Source of the DNA: Pandoraea anapnoica
GTDB taxonomy: Bacteria; Pseudomonadota; Gammaproteobacteria; Burkholderiales; Burkholderiaceae
DNA length: 64,000 bases
Direction of reading: 5' to 3'
NCBI RefSeq assembly: GCF_902459765.1
Contig: NZ_CABPSP010000001.1
Span: 558,001 to 622,000 of the forward strand
Shown: one piece after another, positions 16,816 to 25,294 of the stretch
Layout of the letters: every line of letters starts with the position of its first letter
How positions within the stretch are numbered: position 1 is the first letter of the stretch
Made by a program: the position numbers and the translations under genes
The notes under the pieces: generated by a model
Database searches by the model: none
What the model was told of the DNA's origin: nothing
The model's input: only the letters and a program-made list of their open reading frames with translations

Positions 16816-18237
16816 ATGGCAACCCTCATCTTTGCCGGCTTCATTCTGTTATCGGTCTATCTTGCGTTGCGAGCGCGCGGCGGACGCGGCCCGCAGAGCA
16901 TGCACGACTTCTTCGTCGCATCGCGCCAGTTCGGCGCGTGGCTCGTATTCTTCCTCGCCGCCGGTGAGATCTACAGCATCGGCACGATGGTCGGCTTTCC
17001 CGGCGGCATCTACGCCAAGGGGCCGACCTACGGCGTGTGGTTCCTCGGCTACATTCTGCTGGCCTATCCCGTCGGTTACTTCCTCGGCCCGAAGATCTGG
17101 GACGCCGGGAAGCGCTACAACGCGATCACGCTGCCGGACCTGTTCAAGGGTCACTTCCAGAATCGCTTTCTCGAACTGGTGGTCGCGATCACGGCCATCG
17201 TCTTTCTGCTGCCTTGGGGGCAGTTGCAGTTCACCGGGCTGGTGGCGGCGCTCAAGGGACTGGGATGGAATTTCCAGCCGCTGTGGCTCATCAGCTTCTC
17301 CGCGTTGCTGGCGTTCGTCTACATCGCGATTGCCGGGGTACGGGCGTCCGCCTACATCGCGGTGCTCAAAGACGTGCTGATGGTCGCCGCTATCGTGATC
17401 ACCGGTGTCGCGGTGGCGTGGGAGTCCGGCGTGACGCCCGTGTTTCAGGCCGCGAGCCAGCACGTGAGCAATGCGATGAGCACGCAGCAACTCACCTTCG
17501 CGATGACGACCATCGTGTTCCAGTCGCTCGGCATGTACGTGATGCCCTTTGGCGTGCAGAACTTCTTCACGGCGAAGAGCGCGTCCACGATCCGGCGCAC
17601 GCAGGTCGCCATGCCGCTGTACATGCTGATGTACCCGTTCCTGGTGCTGGCGTCGTACTACGCGATCAGCCAGAACATCCAGCTCGCCTCGCCCAACGAA
17701 GCATTCTTCGCCGCCGTGACGCAATTGCTGCCGTCGTGGCTCGTCGGCCTCGTGGCGGCAGGAGCGGCGCTCTCGGGATTGCTCGTTCTCGCAGGCATCT
17801 GCCTTGCGCTCGGCCCCATCGTCACGCGCAACATCCTCTCGGGCATGCCTGAGCATCGTCAGAAGGCCAGCTCGAAGGTGGTGATCGTGCTCTATCTGCT
17901 GGGCTCCATCGTGCTGACGTTGCTCACGCCGAACCTCATGCTTACGCTCATCAACATGGCGTATTACGGCGTGACGCAGTTCCTGCCGGGCGTGATCGCC
18001 GTGGTGTTCCGCATGCGCGTGCGTGCCACGGCCGTCGCCGCCGGCGTGCTGGCAGGGCAGGGCCTCGCGCTCGTGCTCTACTTCAAGAATCCGGACCTCG
18101 GCGGGGTCAACCTCGGGCTGATTTGCCTGGTCGTCAACGTCGTGGTGATGTCGGTGCTCAACCTGCTCCTCGGCGGCCATCGCGCCGCACGTTCGATGGA
18201 CGCAGGTGTCGGCACGCTTTCCCCCTACAAGAAGTGA
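16816..18237 (+). CDS. Sodium:solute symporter (SSS family)
   Basis: A 473-residue integral membrane symporter with about 13 hydrophobic helices. SSS family features include the early MHDFFVASRQFGAWLVFFLA, SIGTMVGFPGGIYAKG in the first core helix region, GYFLGPKIWDAGKRYNAIT, and the helix ending IAGVRASAYIAVLKD. The paired DUF3311 protein supports the PanF/YidK-like subgroup. The substrate is likely the compound hydrolysed by the amidohydrolase that starts 2 nt after its stop, so a carboxylate or amide is a reasonable guess. Specificity cannot be read directly. Confidence 0.9.
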   Translation: MATLIFAGFILLSVYLALRARGGRGPQSMHDFFVASRQFGAWLVFFLAAGEIYSIGTMVGFPGGIYAKGPTYGVWFLGYILLAYPVGYFLGPKIWDAGKRYNAITLPDLFKGHFQNRFLELVVAITAIVFLLPWGQLQFTGLVAALKGLGWNFQPLWLISFSALLAFVYIAIAGVRASAYIAVLKDVLMVAAIVITGVAVAWESGVTPVFQAASQHVSNAMSTQQLTFAMTTIVFQSLGMYVMPFGVQNFFTAKSASTIRRTQVAMPLYMLMYPFLVLASYYAISQNIQLASPNEAFFAAVTQLLPSWLVGLVAAGAALSGLLVLAGICLALGPIVTRNILSGMPEHRQKASSKVVIVLYLLGSIVLTLLTPNLMLTLINMAYYGVTQFLPGVIAVVFRMRVRATAVAAGVLAGQGLALVLYFKNPDLGGVNLGLICLVVNVVVMSVLNLLLGGHRAARSMDAGVGTLSPYKK

Positions 18238-18239
18238 AG

Positions 18240-19943
18240 ATGACAGACAGAGACAGCAGCACAGACAGCAGCAAAGCCAGCAACCAGGACAGCACCACCG
18301 CCAGCCGTGACGACATTCGCGTGTACGTCGCCCGCAAGATCGTGACGATGAATCCGGCGCAGCCTGTGGCCACACACGTTGCGGTGTGCGATGGCCGGAT
18401 TCTCGCCGTCGGCGGCGCCGACGACATGCGCCGCTGGACGGATGCTGCGCCCATCGACACGTTGCGCGACAAAGTGCTCATGCCCGGTCTGGTCGAGGGG
18501 CATTGCCACCTGATGGAAGGCGCGATGTGGGACGCCGTCTATGTCGGTTATTACGACCGGCGCGGCCCCGACGGTCATCTGTGGGAAGGATTGAAGACGC
18601 CGTCCGACGTACTGGCTCGCCTGCGCGACGCCGAGCAACGCATGACGGACGACCACAAGCCGTTGCTCGCCTGGGGATACGACCCGATCTTCTTCGAAGA
18701 CGCGCCGCTGGTTGCGCGCGATATCGATGCGGTGTCGATGACGCGCCCCATCGCGATCCTGCATGCCAGCGTCCATTTGATGAACGTGAACACGCCGATG
18801 CTCGAACTCGCGGGCATCGATGGCGACGCCGACGTTGACGGCATCGTCCTCGGTGAAGACGGCGAACCGACCGGCGAGTTGCAGGAGTTCGCGGCGATGT
18901 TTCCGGTGTATCGCGTCATCGGCGAGGGGCTGTCGATCGCGGCGAGCGAGAGTCCGCGCGCGATCTGGAATTTCGGTCGTGTCGCGCAACTCGCGGGCGT
19001 GACCACGGCGACCGATCTCGTCAACGACCTGACGCCGACCGGCAACGCGAATCTTCATGATGCGACGGCCGATGCGAAGTATCCGATTCGCATCGTGCCC
19101 GCCTTCGCACCGCAACGATGCCCTGAGGGCGGGCCGCAACGCGTGCTCGATGCGCGCGAAGGCAACACGGACAAGCTGCATTACGGACCGGTGAAATTCA
19201 TCGTCGACGGGTCGATTCAGGGGTTCACGGCACGTCTGCGCTGGCCGGGCTATCACAACGGCAAGCCTAACGGACTGTGGCTGATCGCGCCGTCGCAACT
19301 CGTTGAGACATTCCTGCCGTTCCACGCAGCCGGGCTGCAAATGCACATTCATACGAATGGCGACGAAGCCACGGAAGTGGTGCTCGATGCCATTGAGAAA
19401 CTGCTCGAAGTGCATCCGCGTACCGACCATCGTCACACGTTGCAGCACTGCCAGATGGCCGACGTCGCACAACTCACACGCGCGCTGCGTCTCGGCATGT
19501 GCGTGAATTTCTTCGCGAATCACGTCTACTACTGGGGCGACGCGCACTACACGCAGACGATGGGGCCGGATCGCGCCAATCGCATGGATGCGGCTGAGAT
19601 CGCGCGTCGGATCGGCTTGCCGTTTGCGCTGCACTCCGACGCGCCGATCACACAACTCAATCCGCTGTTCACCGCGTGGTGCGCCATCAAACGCGAGACG
19701 TCGTCGGGCCGTGTCCTCGGCGAGTCGTTGCGCTTGCCGGTTGACGACGCCTTGCGTGCCATCACGCTGGGCGCAGCATTCTCGCTGGGGATGGATCATC
19801 TGATCGGCAGCGTCGAAGTCGGCAAGTACGCGGACTTTGCGGTGCTAGACGCCGATCCTTACGAAGTGCCGGTAGACGAATTGCGTCAGATGCCGGTGTG
19901 GGGCACCGTCCTTGGCGGGGATATCTTCCGCGCGCCGACATGA
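18240..19943 (+). CDS. Metal-dependent amidohydrolase (YtcJ-like)
   Basis: A 567-residue amidohydrolase-superfamily enzyme of the YtcJ/amidohydrolase-3 type. The metal-binding HxH is at residues 88-90 within GLVEGHCHLMEG; further ligands are expected in HIHTNGDEATEV, HTLQHCQMAD and the C-terminal HSDAPITQLNP. The N-terminus is a low-complexity Ser/Asp/Thr stretch of about 22 residues with no signal peptide. The start at 18240 is only 2 nt after the symporter stop; the following gene overlaps its stop codon by ATGA. The neighbouring GTPase metallochaperone suggests that metal supply, probably zinc, is part of its function. The substrate is unknown. Confidence 0.85.
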   Translation: MTDRDSSTDSSKASNQDSTTASRDDIRVYVARKIVTMNPAQPVATHVAVCDGRILAVGGADDMRRWTDAAPIDTLRDKVLMPGLVEGHCHLMEGAMWDAVYVGYYDRRGPDGHLWEGLKTPSDVLARLRDAEQRMTDDHKPLLAWGYDPIFFEDAPLVARDIDAVSMTRPIAILHASVHLMNVNTPMLELAGIDGDADVDGIVLGEDGEPTGELQEFAAMFPVYRVIGEGLSIAASESPRAIWNFGRVAQLAGVTTATDLVNDLTPTGNANLHDATADAKYPIRIVPAFAPQRCPEGGPQRVLDAREGNTDKLHYGPVKFIVDGSIQGFTARLRWPGYHNGKPNGLWLIAPSQLVETFLPFHAAGLQMHIHTNGDEATEVVLDAIEKLLEVHPRTDHRHTLQHCQMADVAQLTRALRLGMCVNFFANHVYYWGDAHYTQTMGPDRANRMDAAEIARRIGLPFALHSDAPITQLNPLFTAWCAIKRETSSGRVLGESLRLPVDDALRAITLGAAFSLGMDHLIGSVEVGKYADFAVLDADPYEVPVDELRQMPVWGTVLGGDIFRAPT

Positions 19944-20938
19944 TGACCGTCCAGCCGCCCGACGCACGAGTACAGGCCGAAGTCGCACGGCAACCGGTGC
20001 CGATGATCGTTCTCGGTGGCTATCTCGGCGCAGGAAAAACGACCCTCGTCAACGCGTTGCTGCGCAATGCGGATGGCTTGCGCGTGACGGTGCTGGTGAA
20101 CGACTTCGGCTCGGTCAACGTCGATGCATCGCTCATCCGGGAGCGTAGCGACGACGTGATCGGATTGGAAAACGGTTGCGTGTGCTGCACCATCGGTGGG
20201 CGTCTTGTGGAGACGCTCATCGCCATCGGTGAGCGGGCACAGCGCCCGGACCTGCTTGTGATCGAAGCGAGCGGGGTGTCCGATCCCATGCGCATCGCGC
20301 AGGTAGGGCTGCTGGACAAAGCGTTTCGATTACACGGCATTGTGGTCGCGGTTGACGCGTGCGGCATCGAGGAAACACTCGCCGACCGCTACGTCGGCGA
20401 CATCGCCCACAAGCAGATCATGGCGGCGAGCACGCTCGTGATGACGAAGACGGATCTCGTCACGCCCCACGCGTTGCGGGCGGTGCGGCAACGGCTGACC
20501 GAACTCGGTGCGACGCAGATCGTCGTGACGGCGGATAACGGCGTGGTGCCACCGGCGATTCTGTTTCCCGACGAAGCGCTTGCACTGCCCGGCTTGCTAA
20601 GCCCGAGGCCGCTGCGCGCGTCGGGTCACACGTTGCCGAGTGGTCTGCGCAGCTTCGTCTGGACGATGGACGGCGCGTTGGATCGCAATCGATTGCGGGC
20701 GGCACTGCTGATGTTTCGGGGCAAGCTGTTGCGAGCGAAGGGGTTTGTCGTGTCTTCGACTGGGGGCATGAGCGAGATGCATGTCGTGGGGTCACGGGTG
20801 ACATTCAGAGCGCGCCCGGAGCTGCCTGTGCAGCCGTCGTCGATGGTTTTCATCGGCGTGTTGTCGGACGAAGAAATCTTGCAATTCAAAGGTGCGTTGC
20901 AATCGACGCGCCTGGAATCGTTGCCCTGTTTGACCTAG
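19940..20938 (+). CDS. COG0523-family GTPase, metallochaperone
   Basis: A 332-residue G3E GTPase of the CobW/YeiR/COG0523 family. Walker A GGYLGAGKTT is at residues 26-35, the metal-binding CxCC (GCVCCTIGG) has Cys at 80, 82 and 83, and the G4-like TKTD is in VMTKTDLV. The C-terminal CobW domain is present. It starts inside the amidohydrolase stop codon (ATGA), so translation is coupled. Family members deliver zinc or cobalt to specific client enzymes; the adjacent metal-dependent amidohydrolase is the obvious client. The name CobW is avoided because no cobalamin genes are linked to it. Confidence 0.88.
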   Translation: MMTVQPPDARVQAEVARQPVPMIVLGGYLGAGKTTLVNALLRNADGLRVTVLVNDFGSVNVDASLIRERSDDVIGLENGCVCCTIGGRLVETLIAIGERAQRPDLLVIEASGVSDPMRIAQVGLLDKAFRLHGIVVAVDACGIEETLADRYVGDIAHKQIMAASTLVMTKTDLVTPHALRAVRQRLTELGATQIVVTADNGVVPPAILFPDEALALPGLLSPRPLRASGHTLPSGLRSFVWTMDGALDRNRLRAALLMFRGKLLRAKGFVVSSTGGMSEMHVVGSRVTFRARPELPVQPSSMVFIGVLSDEEILQFKGALQSTRLESLPCLT

Positions 20939-21021
20939 CCGGGCTTGTCGAAGGATGTGCTGCGGATCTGTGCTTACCGGATCCGTGGTAGAAGGCAGAC
21001 GGTGCCGCTACGGCGAAAAGT

Positions 21022-21053
21022 GAAAGGTGGCATCGTGCGTTCGGACGCAGACT
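21022..21053 (+). promoter_or_regulatory. Two-block promoter-like element, copy 1 (GAAAG-N19-CGCAGACT)
   Basis: GAAAG at 21022-21026 and CGCAGACT at 21046-21053, ending 32 nt before the ATG at 21086. The same pair of blocks at nearly the same spacing precedes three other members of the downstream gene family. Confidence 0.65.
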
Positions 21054-21085
21054 GATAGTCTTCCCACTCGGTCTACCCGACATTC

Positions 21086-22306
21086 ATGAATTCGACCTCA
21101 TGCCTCATCGGCGGCAACTTCCCCGTACGGCGCTACCCGGAATCCAATCTTAGCGAGCGACGGATGGCGTTGCTCGACAACTTCAACCGCCGTCTGGAAG
21201 GACGTAATTGTCCCGATGACGTCGAGTTTCGGGGCTTCCTGGCGCGGTTCTCGAATCTTGGACCGATCGATACCCTACGCAATTGCTTCACCGGCGGGGA
21301 CAAGGCAGACATTCTGATCTGGGCCGCGCAATGTCACGTGTCGTCGTATGGCGCCGGACGGGATTTTCTGGTGCGAGATCAAATGTTGGACCACGCCACC
21401 GATGCCTCCCAAAAGTTGCTCGATGCGCTGCAGTCCGATGCCCGGGACCACATGCTGCGGAGCGCGCGGATTGGCCCTCGTTTCCAGATCGTTCTGTCAT
21501 TTCCTGAAGTTGCGCTGAACCTTCCGCTGGGGCGTTCTTGCTTCGGGACTGAGCCGGGAGCGCTGTCGTACGACGAGGCCAGAGCACTGCTTCTTGGTCG
21601 CGACGGGGGGACGCCATCGCTTCTGGAGCGATTTTCCAGTGAGATGGACCGGACCCGTACGCCGTATTCCGACATGGACGTCTGGGCGGCATGGTACGCC
21701 TGCATCGAGCGCTGCATTGGCGGCAAACCGATCAGAGAATTCAGCGCAGATCCCACCGAATTCAGAACACTCGGATTCGCCTTGCGAGCGTTGGCAAGCC
21801 GGGTATCCGAATGTTCGAACGCGAGCGACCTTCCGCTTCTCCGGATGCTTGCCAACAGCCTGGAGGCATTCGATCACGCGCAGGATGGGAAGAACGTCGC
21901 ATTAGGGTGGAGCAATATCGCGGGCTACCATCTGCAGGCCGGAGATGAACAACTCGCGAGCCGCGCGTACACGCATGCCGGGGGAAGGTTCACGCAGGCA
22001 GCCGAACTATTGATGGCGGAGAGGAAGTCGGCCGAGGGGAATCAATGCATGGTGCTAGCGCATGATGCCTATGAGAAGGCGGCGGTTTATCGCGCGAATG
22101 CGGCGGTGAACGGCGGCGCTTCCGGCTCGACCGTCGCGCAGGTGCACGCCGCCCTGAACGGAACAGACGCGCCCGATGGCCGGGCAAGGCCGCAGGACGT
22201 CTCCGGCATTACAGCGCCCGTAATGTCCTCGACCGAACTTGTAAATGTCTCGGAAATCAATAACGATAACCTAAGCGACCGTTCAAGATCGCACTCGCCT
22301 TCATGA
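21086..22306 (+). CDS. Tandem-family protein 1 of 5, function unrecognised
   Basis: A 406-residue, apparently soluble protein with no signal peptide or membrane segment. I do not recognise its family. It shares three blocks with its four downstream neighbours: an N-terminal block NFPVRRYPESNLSERR at residues 11-26, a central AAQCHVSSYGAGRDFL, and LPLGRSCFGT followed by GALSYDEA. The C-terminal half is Ala/Leu/Glu-rich and predicted by eye to be helical, ending in a polar Ser-rich tail. A two-block promoter-like element lies 32 nt upstream. The fixed, Ser/Pro-rich N-terminus would fit a secretion signal, for example of a type III effector, but no secretion genes are in the window. Base composition is less GC-rich than that of the flanking catabolic genes. 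Confidence 0.85.
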   Translation: MNSTSCLIGGNFPVRRYPESNLSERRMALLDNFNRRLEGRNCPDDVEFRGFLARFSNLGPIDTLRNCFTGGDKADILIWAAQCHVSSYGAGRDFLVRDQMLDHATDASQKLLDALQSDARDHMLRSARIGPRFQIVLSFPEVALNLPLGRSCFGTEPGALSYDEARALLLGRDGGTPSLLERFSSEMDRTRTPYSDMDVWAAWYACIERCIGGKPIREFSADPTEFRTLGFALRALASRVSECSNASDLPLLRMLANSLEAFDHAQDGKNVALGWSNIAGYHLQAGDEQLASRAYTHAGGRFTQAAELLMAERKSAEGNQCMVLAHDAYEKAAVYRANAAVNGGASGSTVAQVHAALNGTDAPDGRARPQDVSGITAPVMSSTELVNVSEINNDNLSDRSRSHSPS

Positions 22307-22360
22307 CGGATTCGCTGCGCCGAAGATGGGAATGCGATGATCCCCGGCGCGGCGAATACT

Positions 22361-22392
22361 GAAAGAGAACGTCTGACGCTCGGGCGCAGACT
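22361..22392 (+). promoter_or_regulatory. Two-block promoter-like element, copy 2 (GAAAG-N19-CGCAGACT)
   Basis: GAAAG at 22361-22365 and CGCAGACT at 22385-22392, ending 33 nt before the ATG at 22426. An imperfect long inverted repeat (22311-22322 with 22345-22356) lies between the previous stop codon and this element. Confidence 0.65.
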
Positions 22393-22425
22393 TGGTGGCT
22401 CCAAGCCTCCTTCGAGACGACGTTC

Positions 22426-23592
22426 ATGCCAGAAATCTCTGCCACCTCCAGCCCGAACTTTCCGGTCCCGAAATATCCGAGCCAAAGTCTCAGTGAGCGC
22501 CGAATCGATCGGTTGTCGGGCTTCACCCGTATGTTCGATCGCGACGTGCCCTCGGACAGCGCCATCGACGCTTTCATGAGTCATTTCGCGCACATGGGAC
22601 TGCGGGACATGGTGCTTGGCTGTCTGTCCGACGGAGAGAAGAAGCGAATATTGTGTCTTGCGGCGCGTTGTCACGTGGGGACGTTCGGCCCGGGCCGCGA
22701 TTTCCTTGAGCGCCGGAGGCTGCTCCACCACGTTGATCAGGATGCTGCGGACCTGTTCGGAGCGCTTCCCGCATCAATCAAAGAGGCCATGATCACCAGC
22801 GCACTTATCGGTGATCACGGGCAGATCGTCTTTACGTTCCCCGGCAACGGGTTACGTATTCCCCTCGGGCGTACCCTGTTAGGTACGGGAGAGGGCGCAT
22901 TGACGATGTACGAAGTCGGCCAACTGCTGATGTATCAGGAAGGGCAATTGGAATCGCTGCTGGAGCAATTCTCTGCCGGACTCGGGCGTGTCGATGCGGA
23001 GTACCCGGACAACGAGGCGTGCCATGTCTGGAACGACTTGATTGCGCGATGCATCGACGGCAAGCCGATCGAACAGTTCAGCAATGACCGGACGATGCTG
23101 GGCGTGTTGGCATTTGCACTGAGGGAACTGGCGGGTCGGGTATCGGCGCGCGGGCTTCATGACGAATTTCCAATACTACGCATGCTCACCGATAGTGCGA
23201 TAGCGTATTTTCATGCCGACGATCCCAAATCCTGTGCGGAAAGCTTGATCCAAATGGGGCATTTTCACCAACAAAGAAGCGATTTTTGCAACGCGGCATG
23301 GGCGAACAAGATTGCGGCAAATGTCCGTGCGGGTGCTGCGCTCGACCTCTGGAACGTCGGGCGATATGCCGAGGCAGAGGTGTTCCGAGAATTGGCATAC
23401 GCGGCCTATGTGACCGAAACGGCGTTTGCGGCGGCCACCGGTCAAGCGAGGGCCATTGCCCCGCCTGAGGGGGAAGGATCTCCGCCGCCTCTCATGCTCG
23501 GTAAAAATATCCCTCAATCCGAATTCGACGCGTTGTGGGCCGCGCGTAGTTCTCAGCCAATGCGATCGAGCGTTCCGCCGTCACCAACATGA
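22426..23592 (+). CDS. Tandem-family protein 2 of 5, function unrecognised
   Basis: A 388-residue soluble protein, the shortest of the set. The N-terminal block NFPVPKYPSQSLSERR occupies residues 11-26, exactly the register of protein 1. The central block is AARCHVGTFGPGRDFL and the third is IPLGRTLLGT followed by EGALTMYEV. It is most similar to protein 3 (shared long runs around GDHGQIVF and the third block), so these two are probably the most recent duplicates. The C-terminal part is helical by eye and ends in a Pro/Ser-rich tail. It has its own promoter-like element and is followed by a hairpin, so it is likely transcribed separately. Confidence 0.85.
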   Translation: MPEISATSSPNFPVPKYPSQSLSERRIDRLSGFTRMFDRDVPSDSAIDAFMSHFAHMGLRDMVLGCLSDGEKKRILCLAARCHVGTFGPGRDFLERRRLLHHVDQDAADLFGALPASIKEAMITSALIGDHGQIVFTFPGNGLRIPLGRTLLGTGEGALTMYEVGQLLMYQEGQLESLLEQFSAGLGRVDAEYPDNEACHVWNDLIARCIDGKPIEQFSNDRTMLGVLAFALRELAGRVSARGLHDEFPILRMLTDSAIAYFHADDPKSCAESLIQMGHFHQQRSDFCNAAWANKIAANVRAGAALDLWNVGRYAEAEVFRELAYAAYVTETAFAAATGQARAIAPPEGEGSPPPLMLGKNIPQSEFDALWAARSSQPMRSSVPPSPT

Positions 23593-23614
23593 TCATCAAT
23601 CGTACCGGAGGGCG

Positions 23615-23638
23615 AAGACGCGAATTCGGGCGCGTCTT
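23615..23638 (+). terminator. Hairpin after tandem-family gene 2
   Basis: AAGACGCG / CGCGTCTT, a perfect 8-bp stem with an 8-nt loop, followed by TCTCC. It lies 22 nt after the stop codon at 23592. The T tract is weak, so the call is tentative. Confidence 0.45.
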
Positions 23639-23741
23639 TCTCCGACGCGAGGTCCAGCTTCAGAACCGAATCCGGATCCAGCTTCGGATTGAATCGCCGC
23701 GACGGGATAGGAAATCGATGATGGCGAGCGTGGTGAAATCT

Positions 23742-23773
23742 GAAAGTGCGCGCCCGGTGCTCCAACGCAGACT
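23742..23773 (+). promoter_or_regulatory. Two-block promoter-like element, copy 3 (GAAAG-N19-CGCAGACT)
   Basis: GAAAG at 23742-23746 and CGCAGACT at 23766-23773, ending 32 nt before the ATG at 23806. This favours 23806 over the upstream in-frame ATG (23746), which would start inside the element. Confidence 0.65.
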
Positions 23774-23805
23774 GGTGGTTCCGAGATTTCGATGAGACGA
23801 CCTGT

Positions 23806-25092
23806 ATGCCAAATGTTTCTGCAACGCCCGGTCATAACCCCCCGGTATCGGCCGCTTCGCACGAAAGTCTTCGCGATAGCGCCATCGATCAACTGAAAGA
23901 CTTCACTCGTCGGTTCGACGATGACAACTGTCCTGCGGACCATGTGATCGACGACTTCATGCGGAACTTCGATTTCACGGAACTGTTGGGACCTGAGCTT
24001 CGCGGCCTGTCCGAAGAAAAAAAGGAGAAGGTTTTGCGCGCCGCAGCGCGCTGCCACGTGGCCTCGTTTGGTCGGGGCCGCGAATTTCTTGCGAAATGCA
24101 ACCAGCTTCATCTCGCTGACGAGGATTCCGCAGCGCTGTTTGGCGCGTTGCCCGCCGAGTCCAGAGCGGCGATGATTGCCGACGCATGGGTGGGTGATCA
24201 CGGGCAGATTGTCTTTCCCTTCCCGGATATCGAGTTGCGTATCCCTCTTGGACGCACCTCGCTAGGGACCGGGGAGGGTGCATTGACGATGCCTGAGATA
24301 CGGCAACTGCTCATGGAGCATGAGGGGCAGTGTCACTGGCTGTTGGAAATATTCCCCGCCAGGATCAAGGGTCTTGACGCACACATCCCGGATACCGAGA
24401 CGTGTCATGTCTGGAATGATCTGATCGATCAATTCATCGATCGCAAACCGATTGCGGAATTCAGTGAAGAGCGGGGGGTGCTGGGAGCGCTGGCGTCTAC
24501 CCTGAAGAAGCTGACGGACTGTGCTGACGCACGGGGGTGCGGCGAAGAATTTCCAATGGTTCGGATGCTCACCAATAGTGCCGAAGCGTATTTTCTTGCC
24601 CGGAATCATAGGTCCTGTGGCACAGCCCTATTGGATCTCGCGACTTCTCATGTGCGCAAATTGGAATGCGACGCGGCCGTAGGCGCCATCAAACTTGCGG
24701 CAAGCGTGTTCGCCAGAAATGCGCTTGCACTTTGGGAAGGCGGTCGATATGCCGAAGCCGTCGTCAACCAGCAAATGGCAGTGAGCGCGTACTTGGGGGA
24801 AGCCGTCGTCATCCAGGATTTAGCAATGAACGGGTACCTGAGGAGAATCAAGTTAGGAGGTGCCAGCAGCATGTCCCCGGGGCCAACAACTGGGGCGGAC
24901 GATGAAATCGTGCCGCTCCCCAAGCTTGTCGAACACATCAGCCAGTCTGATTTTAAGGTCGCGTGGGAAAATCGACGGGTAGAGACCGTGGAAATGGGTT
25001 CGCAACTTATGTGGGACCTAACAATGGAGGGAATGACGAGAAGGCTCGGGAAATTGAGGGCCCAAAAGTTTGTCCATGACCCGTCGAACTAA
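23806..25092 (+). CDS. Tandem-family protein 3 of 5, function unrecognised
   Basis: A 428-residue soluble protein. The start at 23806 is set by alignment with protein 2 (both begin MP, then SAT at residues 5-7) and by the promoter-like element upstream. The N-terminal block is more degenerate (N11, P13, V14 and L22 kept, but the RR pair lost). The central block AARCHVASFGRGREFL and the third IPLGRTSLGT with EGALTMPEI are clear. The C-terminus is extended by about 40 residues relative to protein 2 and ends in a basic segment. No catalytic motif is recognised. Confidence 0.85.
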   Translation: MPNVSATPGHNPPVSAASHESLRDSAIDQLKDFTRRFDDDNCPADHVIDDFMRNFDFTELLGPELRGLSEEKKEKVLRAAARCHVASFGRGREFLAKCNQLHLADEDSAALFGALPAESRAAMIADAWVGDHGQIVFPFPDIELRIPLGRTSLGTGEGALTMPEIRQLLMEHEGQCHWLLEIFPARIKGLDAHIPDTETCHVWNDLIDQFIDRKPIAEFSEERGVLGALASTLKKLTDCADARGCGEEFPMVRMLTNSAEAYFLARNHRSCGTALLDLATSHVRKLECDAAVGAIKLAASVFARNALALWEGGRYAEAVVNQQMAVSAYLGEAVVIQDLAMNGYLRRIKLGGASSMSPGPTTGADDEIVPLPKLVEHISQSDFKVAWENRRVETVEMGSQLMWDLTMEGMTRRLGKLRAQKFVHDPSN

Positions 25093-25235
25093 GCGAGCTG
25101 CGCCTTCGGGGGACACGTTGCGCAAGAGGGGGCGTGCATCGGTCCGGTAGAAGGCCATCCAGTGACGAGGTGGATGCCGTCACTTCCCGCGAACCGGTAG
25201 CAGTCAGATATCCCACAGCGAGGACGGCGATACTT

Positions 25236-25266
25236 GAAAGTGAGTCAGGAAGGGCGCGCGCAGACT
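25236..25266 (+). promoter_or_regulatory. Two-block promoter-like element, copy 4 (GAAAG-N18-CGCAGACT)
   Basis: GAAAG at 25236-25240 and CGCAGACT at 25259-25266, spacing one base shorter than in the other copies, ending 28 nt before the ATG at 25295. Confidence 0.6.
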
Positions 25267-25294
25267 GAATTCAATACGTGTCTCTGGAGACTCC

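Noticed and set aside
16849-19799. Long minus-strand frames (about 508 and 524 codons) opposite the symporter and amidohydrolase genes
   Set aside because: Antisense artefacts of high GC content; compositions are extreme (His, Arg, Glu runs) and the plus-strand genes have clear motifs.
21022-25266. Interpreting the GAAAG/CGCAGACT element as a CRISPR or transposon end
   Set aside because: Copies are more than 1.3 kb apart, non-palindromic, and placed at constant distance before start codons, which fits promoters.
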